Assembly: GCF_004664715.2 (NCBI RefSeq)
Contig: NC_051076.1
Span: forward strand, 3,412,451 to 3,476,450
Length of the DNA: 64,000 nt
Reading direction: 5' to 3'
Source of the DNA: Peromyscus leucopus
Taxonomy: Eukaryota; Chordata; Mammalia; Rodentia; Cricetidae
In this document: positions 1 through 13,208 of the stretch, in pieces
Layout: each line of letters opens with the position of its first letter
Numbering within the stretch: the first letter of the stretch is position 1
Program-made: the position numbers and the translations under genes
The notes under the pieces: generated by a model
The model's database searches: none
What the model was told of the DNA's origin: nothing
Seen by the model: only the letters and a program-made list of their open reading frames with translations

Positions 1-2165
1 TCATTAGGGTAAACTAAACACTAACTGGGATACGCAGAATACAAGAGAAAAAATGTAAGCAAAGGAAGGAGATGGTAAGAATAATGAGAAAACGTTTCTA
101 TGATCTTACAAAGTGGTAAGCAAAGTTGCTCAGAAGAGAGAAATTCTAGAGTGTAGCAGATTTAAGACATCTCACTAGTCTGCACAGAACTACAGCTCCA
201 ATATGCTCGAACATGTTATCACCTACTTAGCTGTGCACTGAAGGCAGAGTAACCTTGGCTTTTGTCTAATGTTCATTCCTGATTTACTTCCTATAACTCC
301 AGTTCACAGACGATGGCGTATATAATTTCTTTAAGTGTTTCCCAAATAATCGTAACTGGTAAAGCTCCTACCTACTGAGGTGTCTCCAGGTTACAATCAG
401 TATTCAAGCTCCAATCTAGTTCATTTTAATTCTATGAAATGTTGATTACTCATGTCAGAGTGCTCTTAAGACCTACTCGGGATCGCATTACTCACCAATG
501 GCGTTTGTAACACAAAAGGACAATAATAAAATAAAATACTTCTTTTCTCAATTGTATATAAAAGAAATATCACAAGACTGGTAACAGGAAATTCTATCCG
601 CAACTTCTCAATGGAAATAGAATTGTTATAGAGATCCGAAATTTCTTGTTGCAGTGTACATTTTAGTCTATGATTATTTAAATATGTAACGTTCTAGATA
701 TCCATCAATTAAATACTTTCATCCGTCTATCTGCATGAGGTCTGTCCAATTTTTCTTCCATCTAGATTAAACTGACTATTAGTCTTTGAGATGCAATCCA
801 AAATAAAGCTCGAACCACAACTCAGTCCATAAGCCAAACCAATAGAATAGTGTTCATCAGTGTCAGAAATTACTAAGATGCCTAGGAGGTTACTACCATT
901 TGTGGCAAAGGAGATTTAACAAATGATTATATAAAGACTGATTTTAACAAATTTGAAACATACTTCTTTGCTCATTTGGGTAAAGAAGCAACGTAACTTT
1001 TCAGAGCTTATTAGTTGATAGGCAATCACCACATCAAAAATAATAGCACGTAGTCCATCCAACTTAAATATGGAGATGCACTGTCTTTAGACATATTAAA
1101 ATGAGATGTATATCTTTATTCTTCGTAAGGCTAGGTAGATGGACCATATGTGGGGAAAAGGGTAGGATTATGGCACATTAAGTACTAAGATAGGTAGAAG
1201 TATCTTGATTGATCAAAAGGGTCAAATAAGAGAGTGGATGAAAATCAATTGGTCAGGTGGATCTGGCCTAGCTTGTTTGTGGAATGTCAATAACTGAGCA
1301 TATAGTGAATATGTTCAGTGACAGCGCGATATCCTCTTGAAAGTAGATGGAGTGACACCGAAGTATATTGCACAAGGAGGTATGTATTGGGCTAGATCAT
1401 CAAACCCTGGATACACAGCGACAATATGGCTGAATCGCACCTCGTTGCGCACATGCTTTATTAAGTAACCAGCGAAATACCATTGTTCACTTTTGGTGTG
1501 ATCAGAATTATGATATCACAATATTCCTTGTCCTCTCAATCACCGAATCACTAGGCTCCAAAGTGTCATGCTAGGATATGCTTCCCGCTATTACAATCAA
1601 TATTTAAGGAGTACTTGGACACAATAGACAACCATTAGAGGTATACTATAAATCTGAGGGCCCATGTAGAGAGAACATATACCACCTGTGTAAACCTAAA
1701 CATACCAGCCTTCGACTGCAAAAAGCCATTAAATTATGGATTAAGCAAAACGCTTTTAGGTCTAAGAGTGGCACATATACATGCTCATACGCATGTGAGT
1801 GACAAATCTGGCGGCACTCCGACTGCCGTTTCAGAGGGACTAGGGCACAATCTACTGAGACAGCACCTGTGTGAGCCACATTGTCGTGTGCTAGTACTTT
1901 AAATACATTGGTATCAGCTGAACTAGATGGACACTACATTCTAATATCTATGAGCGATGAAAGGCTGGGCAATTGAACCAAATACTAGATGATCAGTCAA
2001 GTCCTTACCTCAACAGCGGACTAACAGATAGTACAGAAGATCATTATTTGCATGCAGAATATGATGGTCTTGGACCCTAGGGGTACAGATTGATGTCTCT
2101 AGGGCATGTAGAACCTGGACAAGTGAACACTCTCCAAACTATGCTGACCGATGTGACCATACAAG
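1..2165. other. Compositionally foreign block with no recognisable content
   Basis: By hand count there are about 37 CpG in 1-2160 against about 5 in 2161-4320, at similar GC content. No SINE, L1, LTR or microsatellite is recognisable, although such elements recur through most of the rest. The longest open frame (1646-1879, minus, 77 codons) resembles nothing I know. Statistically it reads like near-random sequence. The right boundary is approximate (2100-2200). Confidence 0.7.
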
Positions 2166-3553
2166 CTTAGTGACATGTGATTTAAAAATGGAGTCTCTTT
2201 CTTATTAAAGAACAAATCCTGCTTTGTTTCACTGGGTCAGATCTAGATATCAAGACTCATTAACACACAGGGCCCTAACTTTAGTTTTCATTTCCATACT
2301 GCTTTAGCCTTAATCCAGGGCAGCATGTCCAGAACCACAGCCTAAGACAGAGGAAGAGAGAACAAAGTTATCACATATGGTCAGGTCACAGGACCTGGCT
2401 TTCAATGACCAAGTGTTAGCTTGAAGAGTTAGATCAGAGATAAGAATTCCAGGGCCAAAGCCATCATCTGGACAGAGGAGGGACTATAGACCATCTAAAA
2501 TATGATAGCACAATCATTTAGGACAGTACCCAGGATATATTTACATAATGATAGTCATAATGTAAAATCTTATCAAAAGTACAGTTCCACAAAATGTGGG
2601 ACAATGTGAAGTATCTTCTAAAGTTTGGAGGGAGAGAGCTGTTGATTAGAGTAAGGAAATATCATGAATACACGCAGATGGAAAATAGAGTAATATTCTT
2701 CCAGGGAGTTCCACTCTCTAATGTCCTCTGGGATGTTATTCTCAAGATAGGCTCTAGTATAATAACCCTATAAGGCCAATGTTCTCACCCCAAAGGCAAG
2801 GCAGCAATGTCCAATGTACTTTGAAGACAAATCATCTCACTTTAAACTTTCCCAACACCTTGCAAGGGGTATTCACCAACCTCCCTCGGAAAACTTCAAC
2901 TCCTTTGGAGGCCAGGGTGAGCATTTAGAAATCAAGCAGAATCTACAGAATGACTACTCATTTATCCCAGTGAAATGCACAGTTAGCATAAAGTACTGTG
3001 AGGAACTCTACCATGGCCAACAAGACCCCCATCAGCAGAGGCAGATGATAAGGGAAACCAAGTATAGTCAGCTCTTTGGGTCCACCTGACCCCAGAATAA
3101 GATGGTTCAAGTTCTTTTGCATCTTCAGGTAAGCACCTGGATTCTACTGGCTTGCACATTTCTGTGGCGGCAGAGCTAGAAAGGAAGCCGAGGACATGAT
3201 CAAGAAGTTTCCATGGGTCTGACATGACATAAGCACCTCTGGAGCTTCTATAACCCCAAAGTCATGAGGCAGGGGCTGGAAAAAAAGAAAGCAGAAGGTA
3301 TTGAGATGCTAAGCCTGGGATTCACCAGCCTTCTTACCTAGAGAAGCCTTTACCTAAGAGCCACAGGATTCTCTTGCTCATAAAATCTTCCTAATCAAAA
3401 CCATCACAATGACCCATAGCCACAAAACAGTAATCACAGTGAGATCCCCAAAAGCATCAACTACCATTCCTGCACTTAAGCACACTGATCTCCCATTCCC
3501 TTCCAAATGGCCTAGAGTGATTTTTCAGTCAGAGCCTTCAGAATCCTAGGGTT
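2166..3553. other. Intergenic sequence, nothing recognised
   Basis: CpG-poor, mammal-like unique sequence. A 91-codon open frame at 2814-3089 has no domain or family resemblance, and I do not treat it as a gene. Confidence 0.6.
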
Positions 3554-3632
3554 TGGAGCTAAAGCTATAACTTCATAGTAGAGTACTTGCCTAGCAAAAT
3601 TGAGGCCCTGGGTTTAATGTACAAGACAAAAA
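3554..3632 (+). mobile_element. ID-family SINE
   Basis: The sequence matches the BC1/ID pattern with AGAGTACTTGCCTAGCA followed by GGCCCTGGGTT and an A-rich tail. It is diverged at the 5' end and leads directly into a purine microsatellite. Confidence 0.75.
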
Positions 3633-3663
3633 AAAAAGAAGAAGAAAGGAAAGAGGGAGAGAG

Positions 3664-3702
<39 letters not shown>

Positions 3703-3725
3703 GAAGAAAGAAAGAGAGAGAGAGA

Positions 3726-3815
<90 letters not shown>

Positions 3816-3850
3816 GAAAGAGAGAAGGAAAGAAAGAAAGGGAAAAAGAA
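3633..3850 (+). repeat. (GA)n/(GAAA)n purine tract
   Basis: About 220 bp of pure-purine GA and GAAA repeats grow out of the A tail of the ID element. It generates long low-complexity open frames on both strands that are not genes. Confidence 0.97.
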
Positions 3851-4440
3851 AAATTCAGGGGTTTCAAAGGAATCCTCAATATCATTTGCCTTTACCTGGT
3901 ACCTAGACAAGAAGAATTGGATTTGTATCCAACTTGGGAGATCTTAAGTAGGTTACTAGTCTCATGGCCTAACAAGCTCAGCACATCCTTCCCAGTGTTG
4001 TGATGTATCTATATAAGTAAAGAACATAGTGTATTTGCTAAATATGTTTACCCAAATTGTTACCGTTGCTGTAGCAAAACTGTAAGGTAGTCATTTGTTC
4101 ATATGTGAACACTGTGGAATCTACAAAAGGAATGGCCACCTAACTTCCCACTCATGGCTTTCACAGCTGCAAAAGTAGTGCTCTTCAAAATACACAGTAA
4201 TGTGTTAGAACTCCCCTCACCTTCTCAGGCTTTCAAGAATTCTTGGCTAATCAGCACCCTTCCTTGAACTTCTAGTTTGACTTTTTCCCTCCTAACTGGG
4301 ACTAAGAATAGGACAGACTTCTGAAATGGTCCAGGCACCTAAAGTCTCACAGATTCTGATCTTCAGAAGAGCTACTCTGTGGCTGCCTTGACTCTCCATT
4401 CTGACTCTATAACCCCATCTTTGCCCCCACTCCATATCCT

Positions 4441-4567
4441 ACTTAGTGGTATAGTGTTTGACTAGCATACACAAAGTCCTAGGTTCAATCCTTAGGACCT
4501 CAAAAAAAAAAAAGAAAAAAAAAGAAAAGAAAAAAGAGAAAGTAAAAGGAAAGAAAAAAGAGAAAGC
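4441..4567 (+). mobile_element. ID-like SINE with A-rich tail
   Basis: TTAGTGGTATAGTGTTTGAC and CCTAGGTTCAATCCTTAGGA correspond to the ID A box and B box regions, followed by about 65 bp of A/G-rich tail. Confidence 0.65.
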
Positions 4568-6732
4568 CATTATTAAAGTCTTCCTATATGTAGTGCACTC
4601 TTAGGTTTACAAGCCTGCCATCTTCTCTAAATGCCAACAACACATGAAATCCAGAATTTGATAGTATACCATGTGTCCCATGGGACTCAGCTGTTGCCTC
4701 CAGTGAGTGGGCTTTGCAAAGACAGGGCCCAGAAAAGCTTCAAAATTCTCAATCTTCTCAAAGCTAATTACTACAGGTCCCATCAGCACTTGCTACATGA
4801 GACCTCCCTGTCAAAAGGTCAACCTCTACATTCTACAACCCACTGGGAATAGCTAAAGAGCCAGAGCCCCTTCCAGGCCATACTGGTCCTCTGAGGTTTC
4901 TGCTATTGTCCCCTTCCTTTGATTTGAACCTTTTTCTCTTCCAACTCTTGCTTCTAGAAAGGGTCACCAAGCAGTAGCAGAGGGACTAACCTATAATGCC
5001 ACAAACCCCAGCACTCAGCTCACCCTCTAACAGATTCTGCTAAAATCAGCTTTTTTCCCATAAGAATAAAACAAGCCTAACTCATCTCTGGGAGGTATCT
5101 TATTTGACTTCCTTTTCCTTTGCACCAGTTTGAGGCACAGTCACAGAAATCAGATGTCCTGTCACACTGAACCAACCCTCACCTAGCAAATCAAACCCTA
5201 GAGATCCCAGTATCTCCCTGTGGCTACATACTATAGATTTCTGCTAAGGAGACAGTATAATGCTGGTCTTACCTCATAAGGTAGTAGATGAAGGGAAAGA
5301 AGCAAAGGAAAGCCATTAGTCTCATAAGACAGGTGGGAAGACAGAGCTTTACAGGTTGTTACATACCCTGGGTGCACTGAAAGCCTATTACAAACACACA
5401 CAGACCCAAGATCAAAAGGCAGCAAAACTCTCCACTTTTTTTGCCTCCGTCCTAGCATTTCAGAGCCCCAAGTGGAAGCTCAGGTCCTTCTGATATTTGG
5501 AAGGTAAAGTGACCACACAGGACAATGTCCAAGGTTATCCCTCAGAGATGACTGTATGTAGGTGCCAGCTCTGATGAACTAGTGAGCTCTAAGTACTTCG
5601 AATACCTAAGACAAAGCCAGGCACAGTGTTTGTTAGTGCTGCTACTGAATCCAGGACAGGAGTGAAAAGAGAATCAAAATTAAATATAAGATATGGTTCA
5701 TAACCAAAGGCATTCCTAAAATAGCTTCTAGAGCTAACATGATTTAGGAACAGTTATAAAACAATCTCACTGCTGAGATGCTTCTCATGAACCTGAACTG
5801 TGTCTTATAGCCCCCCCATCTCCAGAAACCATCTGCTATGTAAATGGACCAATGAACACAGGAATGGGAACATAAGACAGTTTCTTTGGGGCTTACCTAC
5901 AAGTATTATTTTCAGAATTATAAAATGCCAACATACTACTGACTAGCCGCTTCCAACCTATAAGCTACACCTTTGTATGAAAAACGTGTTCCAGCAAGCT
6001 ACCCTAGCATTTCACTGTCCCAAGACTGAACATCTTGTCTCCTTTCTTATTCATAGAGAACCAGGGAAGAAGTTAAAATAAAATGGCAAGAACTCTGAGT
6101 AAGCCTTGTGCCTTGGAAAAGAAAACGAAGAAAAGTTTCACCATGGAATGTTCCCTGCTCTCAGTGATTTGGAGCCTGCTTAGGCCCAAGTTATCTCTCA
6201 GACACAGCCATGTCCCTGAGGCCTGCAGAAGGACCATGGGCAGAAGCTGCCTTCCTCATAATCCTCTTTGCTGGCCCACAACCCTGTACCTCACTGATAC
6301 CAGCACTAGGAATGTGGAATAATAGAAGTCTATTGGTCTAGAGACCTTTCTAGGGATCCAACTTTGTCCCAGGGCCCTTGGGCATGGATTCTGTCTTTGC
6401 CCCTCTCCTAGCAGAGCCTTTAAATAAGGTCAAGTCCCTAAACTTGCTCCCCACGCTTTTCACCTACCCAAAGAGCAGCCTCCTCATCATGAACATGGCT
6501 TCATGACTCACTCCACATTGGGCTTGCTGCAAACCCTTGCCACCTCATGCAGCTAGTCCTACTAAACAGGTCAGAACTGAGCCTTTCAAGGAGGCACAGT
6601 TAGCAATCAATAGACAGTCACTTCACAGGACTGCACACATAAATGACATTCCTGCTTCTCAGGAGAGCTCCCCAAGCCTACCCTTCCCTAATGAACTGCT
6701 CCCCATCTACATACCTTATAACCCCTGGTGTG
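4568..6732. other. Intergenic sequence, nothing recognised
   Basis: CpG-poor sequence with only short open frames (60-79 codons) that lack splice context or family resemblance. Confidence 0.6.
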
Positions 6733-6742
6733 CATCAGTACT

Positions 6743-6782
<40 letters not shown>

Positions 6783-6791
6783 CAGTACTAA

Positions 6792-6823
<32 letters not shown>

Positions 6824-6833
6824 ACACACACAC
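6733..6833 (+). repeat. (AC)n array with a duplicated unit
   Basis: Two copies of the unit ATCAGTACTAA followed by (AC)n lie in tandem (6734 and 6781 onward). Slippage or unequal exchange has duplicated the unique flank together with the dinucleotide run. Confidence 0.95.
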
Positions 6834-7254
6834 CAAAATAAAACCAATGCCTCTGAACCTTTCTTTTACTATATTATAATTTTAAATAATTTTTCCTTGC
6901 TATTAACTTAAACTAGTGTATAAAATACTTTCATGGCAAATCACCTGATTTACTCTCTTAAGGAGGTCTTGTGAAATACATAAATATTAAATTTGCCAGT
7001 TTACAAATAAGCAAGTGAGAAAAACAAGATCAGCTAAAATAGCTTAAGTTCCATAATAAACTTAACCCAAGACTTCCAAATCTAAATCGTCCTCTCTGAC
7101 ACCCACGGTATGCAGACTGGGGTGGTAAAGTAGGCTCAGAAATCAGGAGACTCACATTGGCTGAGGGACATGAAGCCATCTACAAGATCTTTATCCATGA
7201 AGCAGCACTAGTAAGATCTGTGGCATGCAGCCACTGTGAAAGGCTAATATGTAG

Positions 7255-7325
7255 GTGAGATATCTATGCACAGTGCTTGGCATGGTGCCCAGCCTATAAT
7301 AATAAAATGTTTAATAAATGTCTGT
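7255..7325 (+). repeat. MIR SINE 3' relic
   Basis: CAGTGCTTGGCATGGTGCCC followed by AATAAATGTCTG matches the typical 3' end of MIR. Short and diverged. Confidence 0.5.
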
Positions 7326-8639
7326 TCTCATCACACACCACTGCTTAAGCAGGAGCAATGGTGTTCTCAAACTCTGTGTGCCAATTATAGAAGGTTTCCT
7401 GAATGTGGGAGATGCTAATTAAAGGCTAACAGAAACTTTTTATATTCCGATATATCCTTTTAAGATAAACCCTTATTTTTCTGTTTACCTCCAAACAACT
7501 GTGGCCAGAGCCACAAGACATGAGGACAGAACCCAGTGCTACAGGTAGGTGGTATGACCACTACACAGTGTCACAGCAGCCAGTAGAAGCTGGGACCAGG
7601 ATTCTGGCCACAGTCCACCACAAGGATATAGAATACCACCTGATTTTAATACACTGTAAACCAGTGAGACAAGCAAAAGCTGGGAGCACTGTGGCCAGGC
7701 AGAAACAAAATGGACACCCAGGCAGGAGTGTTTTCCAAGCAGTGTCTCCGTAGGATGATTCTTTTCCAATTCTGTCTCATACCACCCTCCTCAGGGATCT
7801 AGGGTGCTGCTCCTGGAGCTTGGGAACAGGCTTGTCCTTGGTGAGAATAACAAACAAAAGCACATGGCTTACTTCCAGATGCCTCACTGTTTCTCTTAAA
7901 ATGAAAATAATAAAACACAGAAAGGCTGGAGAGCGAGAGGGATTAAAGCCACACTGGGTCTGTGATACAAAGACTCATGCAGCCTGGAAACCTGGGAACA
8001 CATGCAAGGTATATCTGAGTGAGTAAGACACAGACAGACAAATACCAGGCCTGGGTACAGTCAGGGCTGGACAAGGGAAGGTCACAATTTGATGACTGGT
8101 TTCCTCTAGCACTGAGCTAAGGAGGAGGGAGAGCAAATGCAGGCAGAATGTTCCTGCCCACACAACTCGTGACTTGCAGCCATGTGTCGCAGAACCCTCG
8201 CAACCACCTTGTTATGGCCAGGCTCTCTCCTCCAACCCAGTCTAGAAACTTCTATCAGCATCTTCTCTGCAACTGTGACCCTTCACATCTATCCTGTACT
8301 TTATAACTTTGCATGGTTCCCTAGTGACAAACTTAACTGCTATCATTTGGTCTTAATCTGCCCTAGCATTTCCCTTCATTTTCTCACAAACTATCTGCTC
8401 TGATGCCACCTCAAACCTTCCCACTAATCTCAGCCTACATCCTGAGGTCACAGTTTCTTCAAAACATTTTTACAGCATGTCCACTAAGCTATAAGCACTG
8501 AGATAAGCACAGGGAATAAGAAATGTAAGACATATCCTGTCAACAAGCTCATGATCACAGACAAATCAAACAAGCCTACCAATGCCACACAAATGGGACA
8601 GACATAGAGTATTAGGATTATAAAGCATTGTTTAAGCCC

Positions 8640-8765
8640 TTCTATGTACATTTAATCCTTTAATGACCCTATGTGGTATGTATAATTAGTATTATCCTCA
8701 CTTTGTAGATGAGGAAGTTGAAGAATAGGAAAGGTCAACTTCAACTCAACTCAAAATCACCCTCG
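8640..8765 (-). repeat. MIR SINE relic
   Basis: CCTCACTTTGTAGATGAGGAAGTTGAAGAAT-like sequence matches the MIR core (the 'gatgaggaaactgag' region). Diverged. Confidence 0.5.
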
Positions 8766-8878
8766 GTAGAGAGATGCTTACAGTTCTTATGTTCACTGCA
8801 TTATTCACAATAACCAAGACTAGAAATCAACCCAGATGCCCACTGATAGAGAAATGGAAAAACAAATGTGGTATTTAT

Positions 8879-9038
8879 TTTAATTTTTTGGTTTTTCGAG
8901 ACAGGGTTTCTCTGTGTAGCTTTGCGCCTTTCCTGGAACTCACTTGGTAGCCCAGGCTGGCCTCGAACTCACAGAGATCCGCCTGCCTCTGCCTCCCAAG
9001 TGTTGGGATTAAAGGCATGCGCCGCCATTGCCTGGCTT
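8879..9038 (-). mobile_element. B1 SINE with 15-bp target duplication
   Basis: Reverse-oriented B1 starting from GAGACAGGGTTTCTCTGTGT and ending in GGGATTAAAGGCATGCGCC. The target site AAATGTGGTATTTAT is present at 8864-8878 and 9039-9053, both within the L1. It carries the AAC TCACTTGGTAGCCC variant segment. Confidence 0.97.
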
Positions 9039-9448
9039 AAATGTGGTATTTATATATAATAGAATACTATTTACTCTTAAAAATAATTTGATACTATCAT
9101 TTAAAAAATGGATGAAACTGGACATCATAATTTCATATGTAAAATAAGCCAGCAACAGAAAGACAAGTACCATGTACTCTCACTCATATGTAAAAGCTTA
9201 AAAAATTGATAGAAGTAGAAAGGAAAACAGTGATTTCCAGGATCTGAGGAGGGAAGAGGGAGAGGAATGGAAAAAGGGCAATAAATACAGTGGTGTAGCT
9301 GACTGGGAAGAATAACTTCTACCACTCTATAACACAGTAGGGCAATTATATTCTATAGCAATTTGTTATATATTTCAAAATAAATGGAAAAGTTCAAAGG
9401 TTTCCAATACATAGAAATAAATGATAAATGTTGGAGGACACAGTCATG

Positions 9449-9618
9449 TCAAGCAATGGTGATGCACACCTTTAATCCTAGCACTCAGGAGGCGGGCGGA
9501 TCTCTGTGAGTTTGAGGCCAGTCTGGTCTACAGAGCTAGGTCCAGGACTGCTAGGGCTGTTACACAGAGAAACCCTCTCGAAAAACCAAAAAGAAAAAAT
9601 AAAAAGAAAGAAAGAAAT
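9449..9618 (+). mobile_element. B1 SINE
   Basis: Forward B1 with CACACCTTTAATCCTAGCAC and GAGGCCAGTCTGGTCTACAG, followed by an A-rich tail. Confidence 0.93.
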
Positions 9619-9720
9619 GCTAATCACCCTGATTTGATCATCACATGTTGTATGTAAGTACCAAAGTTCCACACTGTATTCCATAAACGTGAACAAATGT
9701 TATGTCAATTTAGAAAATAA

Positions 9721-12700
9721 AAACAAATCCCCCAAGAGAGGGTAGGCTTACATCTGAGACATGGAGACATTAAATAGATTTGTTATATATTTGTGTCCCC
9801 CACCTCAGACTATGACAGCTGACTACTGCTCATACACATGTCCCCTTCTGCTGCTTCTTCCTCAGAATGCAGAAGGAAACCCCTTGGATGTTATTTCACT
9901 TCATATCTCACACACTTCTTCCATCTGGGAAGTCCTTGATTCCAAGCATTCTCTTTGGGAGGTAGAAACAAGATGGCTATGGCCACAACCAGCTAAAATT
10001 TGGCTTTATTATTATTGCGGCTACCTGTGGCCACCCTTCTGGGTCTCAGAGCTCGTGTCCCTTAGGAAAACCCAAGCAGCCTTTTCCCTCTTCATCTTAC
10101 AGAAAAAATACCACACAGAACTCCCTGTGCAACACTCAGACCAAAGGACAACTTCTATCCAGGAACAATCCCAACCCTGTCCATAGTCCTCTTTTCTCCT
10201 CTTCCTCTCTGAACAACCTTGTCGGGGGCTTCCTGAAGATTGACTAGAACATAAGATTTATGACAGAACTATTGTTTTACAAACTGGTGAATTCCCAACA
10301 ACTAGAATAATGCCTATCTCATACAGGCCTTCACTAAGTACCTGTTGAATGACAGAGCCTTACCCCAACCTCAGTAGAGCTACATATGTCTCCTAAGGAC
10401 TTAAAGCTAGTACAAGGCAGAACCAAAATTCAAGTCCAAGACTTTCCAGATACAAATCACAATCTACACAATCATACTTAATTGAGTATCATCTGAAATG
10501 TACAAGACATTTAGGATAGCAAGGAAGGAAACCCCATGATTACAAAACTTCTCTGGTGACTCATTTAGGTTATGTACTAGGCACTAGGGAATAAAGCCCA
10601 CGGTTCTTCCTTAAGGACCGGTATGTGCATGTCTATGTGCAGTATGAATTCACACATACAGAGATGCAGATATTTATGTACAAATGCAAATACAAGCACA
10701 TGCCGTGTATGTATATAACAACAAAAAATAACCTATGTATTTTGGAGGCGTTCATTAGGTAGTATGAAGAATTAAATGACTGAAATGGTTGACAAATGCA
10801 ATAGAAACTAGAAGCTAAGGAAATCAATAGCAGCACTGAGATTCCATGAGAAGGCAGAAGCTAAAGAAGACCCAGAGTAATTCAAAACGGTCCATGAGAC
10901 TAGAGGGAACAAAGGCCAAGTGAGGGGCAGGAACCATATGTAGAAAGATGCAGAAGCAGAACAGCAGCACTGAGTGCAATTCCCAACCAAATCTAATGAC
11001 CTCATCCTATTTTCCCTTTTTTGTCTCCCCCTCTTCTTATTCCTCTTCTTTGAAAAATTTTAGCTTATTTTACTGTTTTATATTCTGTAGCTCTAAGTAA
11101 TATTTTGTTTGAAGATAATGTTCTATATTTCTTTGGAAACCACTGTTCAAACCCAACCTCCTTCTGCATAAGGGAACCCAGAAATTCTCAAAGTCCCTGA
11201 ATTAGCTTGTGGAGAACTGAGGACGGACCCTTGGTCTCCAGGCATTGCCCCAGCCACTATATTAAACTTTACAGGTGTAAGAGGGTCAGAGACAGTGACC
11301 ACTGAAGAAACAGCAACATGAGGGCCAGATCTCAGTGTCACCACAGGTAAAGTTAAAGTCCTTGTGCCCCTTAGCAGGAAATATCCAGGGATTCTGGGTG
11401 GTCTTACCTCTACTTGAGAAGCTTTGTTGCTTTTTCTGCAGGAAGTCATGAAATGTTGGTTTGGTTTTTTTCTACTTGACTTGTTTTGCCACAAGGCAGG
11501 GGCTAATCTATAAAAAATGCACAGGGCAACACGCCCCTCTCTGAAGCACCAGGGCAGCTACTTCAACAGGGTAAAACCCAGGAACTAAATGGTCAGAAGC
11601 TGAGCTCCAGAAGCTCCTACACATCCTACTGGTGCCAAATCCTCAAACTAGCTCACACATTCTGCCTCTGCCATATATACCTCTAAGGGAAAGATATTAT
11701 ATCTGAGACTCAGTTTCCTCACCTTTCAGATATAACAGTTACTATGCAATTACTGTGAAGTTTCAATGGACAAACACAGAGAAACCCTTCGAATACCACC
11801 TGTAGCCCACTGAGACCAGGTGCACTGTGATGTCACTGTTTACGTGTGAGAATCCCTAGAAGCTGGTCCCCTGGAGGAGCATCTTAGGAGTCCCTTTTGT
11901 GGGTCTCCAGTCCTAAATCTTCCCAGGCTCTGCAAAAAGAGAAGTCCTAAAGCCTCAGGTAAGTCTAGGCACAGCTGAGGTACAATCCTTACTTCTTACT
12001 CAGTCCTTTTGTCCATTCTCTAGCATGTTGCACATCTCTGCAAATCATATTTTAATAAGATTGAAAAAGATATCTAGTCAATGGTCATTTTCTAAGTAGC
12101 TTCCTTATCCAAATCCCAGCCTAGACTGTTCTCTAGCCTGCACCCCCTCTCCTCTCCCATATTAAATCCAATCTTAACCTCTTCAAGGCCTTCCTTCCAT
12201 CTTCTCTCCTTGTCAGTTGCACAATTCCCATCAGCTCTTAATTTTTGACATAACATGAGGAAATAGAAAAAACTCTGTGGTACCTGGTTCTAGTGCTAGC
12301 TCTGCTAATTACTGAATAACCTCTCACTGGACTTTTAATTTCCTCGACTGTCAAATGAAGAGTTGGGCAAGACATGCACAGGAGCTTCTTCTGGTTCAAC
12401 CTGAGTTAAGTCTCCTCCTGAGTTTAATATGTTCCTCCTAGGTACTACAAACTATCAAGAAGAAAGACCCCATTCAGGAGGGAAGTCCAGGTTGGCAATA
12501 ATACTCCTGGCTCTCTCCAGCCACCCTGAACTTTACTGCCTGAAACCTCATAACCTTTACTTACTTGACCTTGATTCCTGCTAGCCCTGCATACCTGCTG
12601 AAACCTCTTCTAATCTGACTGTCAATGACTGGGATGACCTCTCCTGCTGCAAAGGACCCTGTTCTTTAACCACAAGCTTTGCTGCCCTGTTGCTATACAA

Positions 12701-13099
12701 CCAGGATACTCTAATTGGACTGAATGTTTCCAGGCCTCCCATATAACATAACTGCTGGCCTGAGCCTTGATTCCTACAGTTCCTGCTGAGTTCCCACAGC
12801 TACCAAGCAGAGTCCACTACCTGTACACTGATTCTTTCACTCCACAAATGTTCACTGTCTCCTCAATGACAGGTATTATTGATGACAGACATACAGCAGT
12901 ATGGCATGCAACTGCTTCTTATATCAGCATCCCATTGCCAGGACAAACTTCCCTACTCAGTAAAGGCTCTGTCTAACACACACTGTTGAATCCTTTCCTT
13001 CAAGAGGTATTTACTGAACACTTTTTAGAACTGGCACCACAATAGAACAATACTTGGGAAATGTGGCTCTGTGCAGTGAATAGTACAGAATAGCATGAA
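9721..13099. other. Intergenic sequence with faint MIR and L2 traces
   Basis: No gene seen. The 141-codon frame at 9761-10186 and the 115-codon minus frame at 11147-11494 show no domain, periodic pattern or splice support. CTCAGTTTCCTCACCTTTCAG near 11710 and a similar stretch near 12340 look like MIR relics. Confidence 0.55.
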
Positions 13100-13165
13100 C
13101 AGCACAAACTCTGAAAGCCTGGAACCCAGCTTTGTGACCCTGGGCATTTATAAAACTTCTTTGAG

Positions 13166-13208
<43 letters not shown>

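Larger units (their letters stand above)
8775..9720 (+). mobile_element. L1 3' fragment interrupted by two B1 SINEs
   Basis: Runs such as ATTCACAATAACCAAGAC, GATGCCCACTGATAG, AATAGAATACTATT and CTCTCACTCATATG match the ORF2 tail and 3' end of old L1s. CCTGATTTGATCATCACA near 9630 is the L1 3' UTR. One B1 at 8879-9038 splits it and another lies at 9449-9618. No coding capacity remains. Confidence 0.85.

Noticed and set aside
1646..1879. 77-codon minus frame in the left block
   Set aside because: Expected by chance at this length; no motif or codon bias.
2100..2165. GCTGACCGATG, reminiscent of the miR-29c passenger strand start
   Set aside because: The match stops after about ten bases and there is no complementary arm with the mature miR-29 sequence nearby; no miR-29 hairpin was found anywhere in the window.
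3565..4003. Arg/Glu/Lys and Ser/Leu/Phe repeat proteins
   Set aside because: Translations of the (GA)n/(GAAA)n microsatellite.
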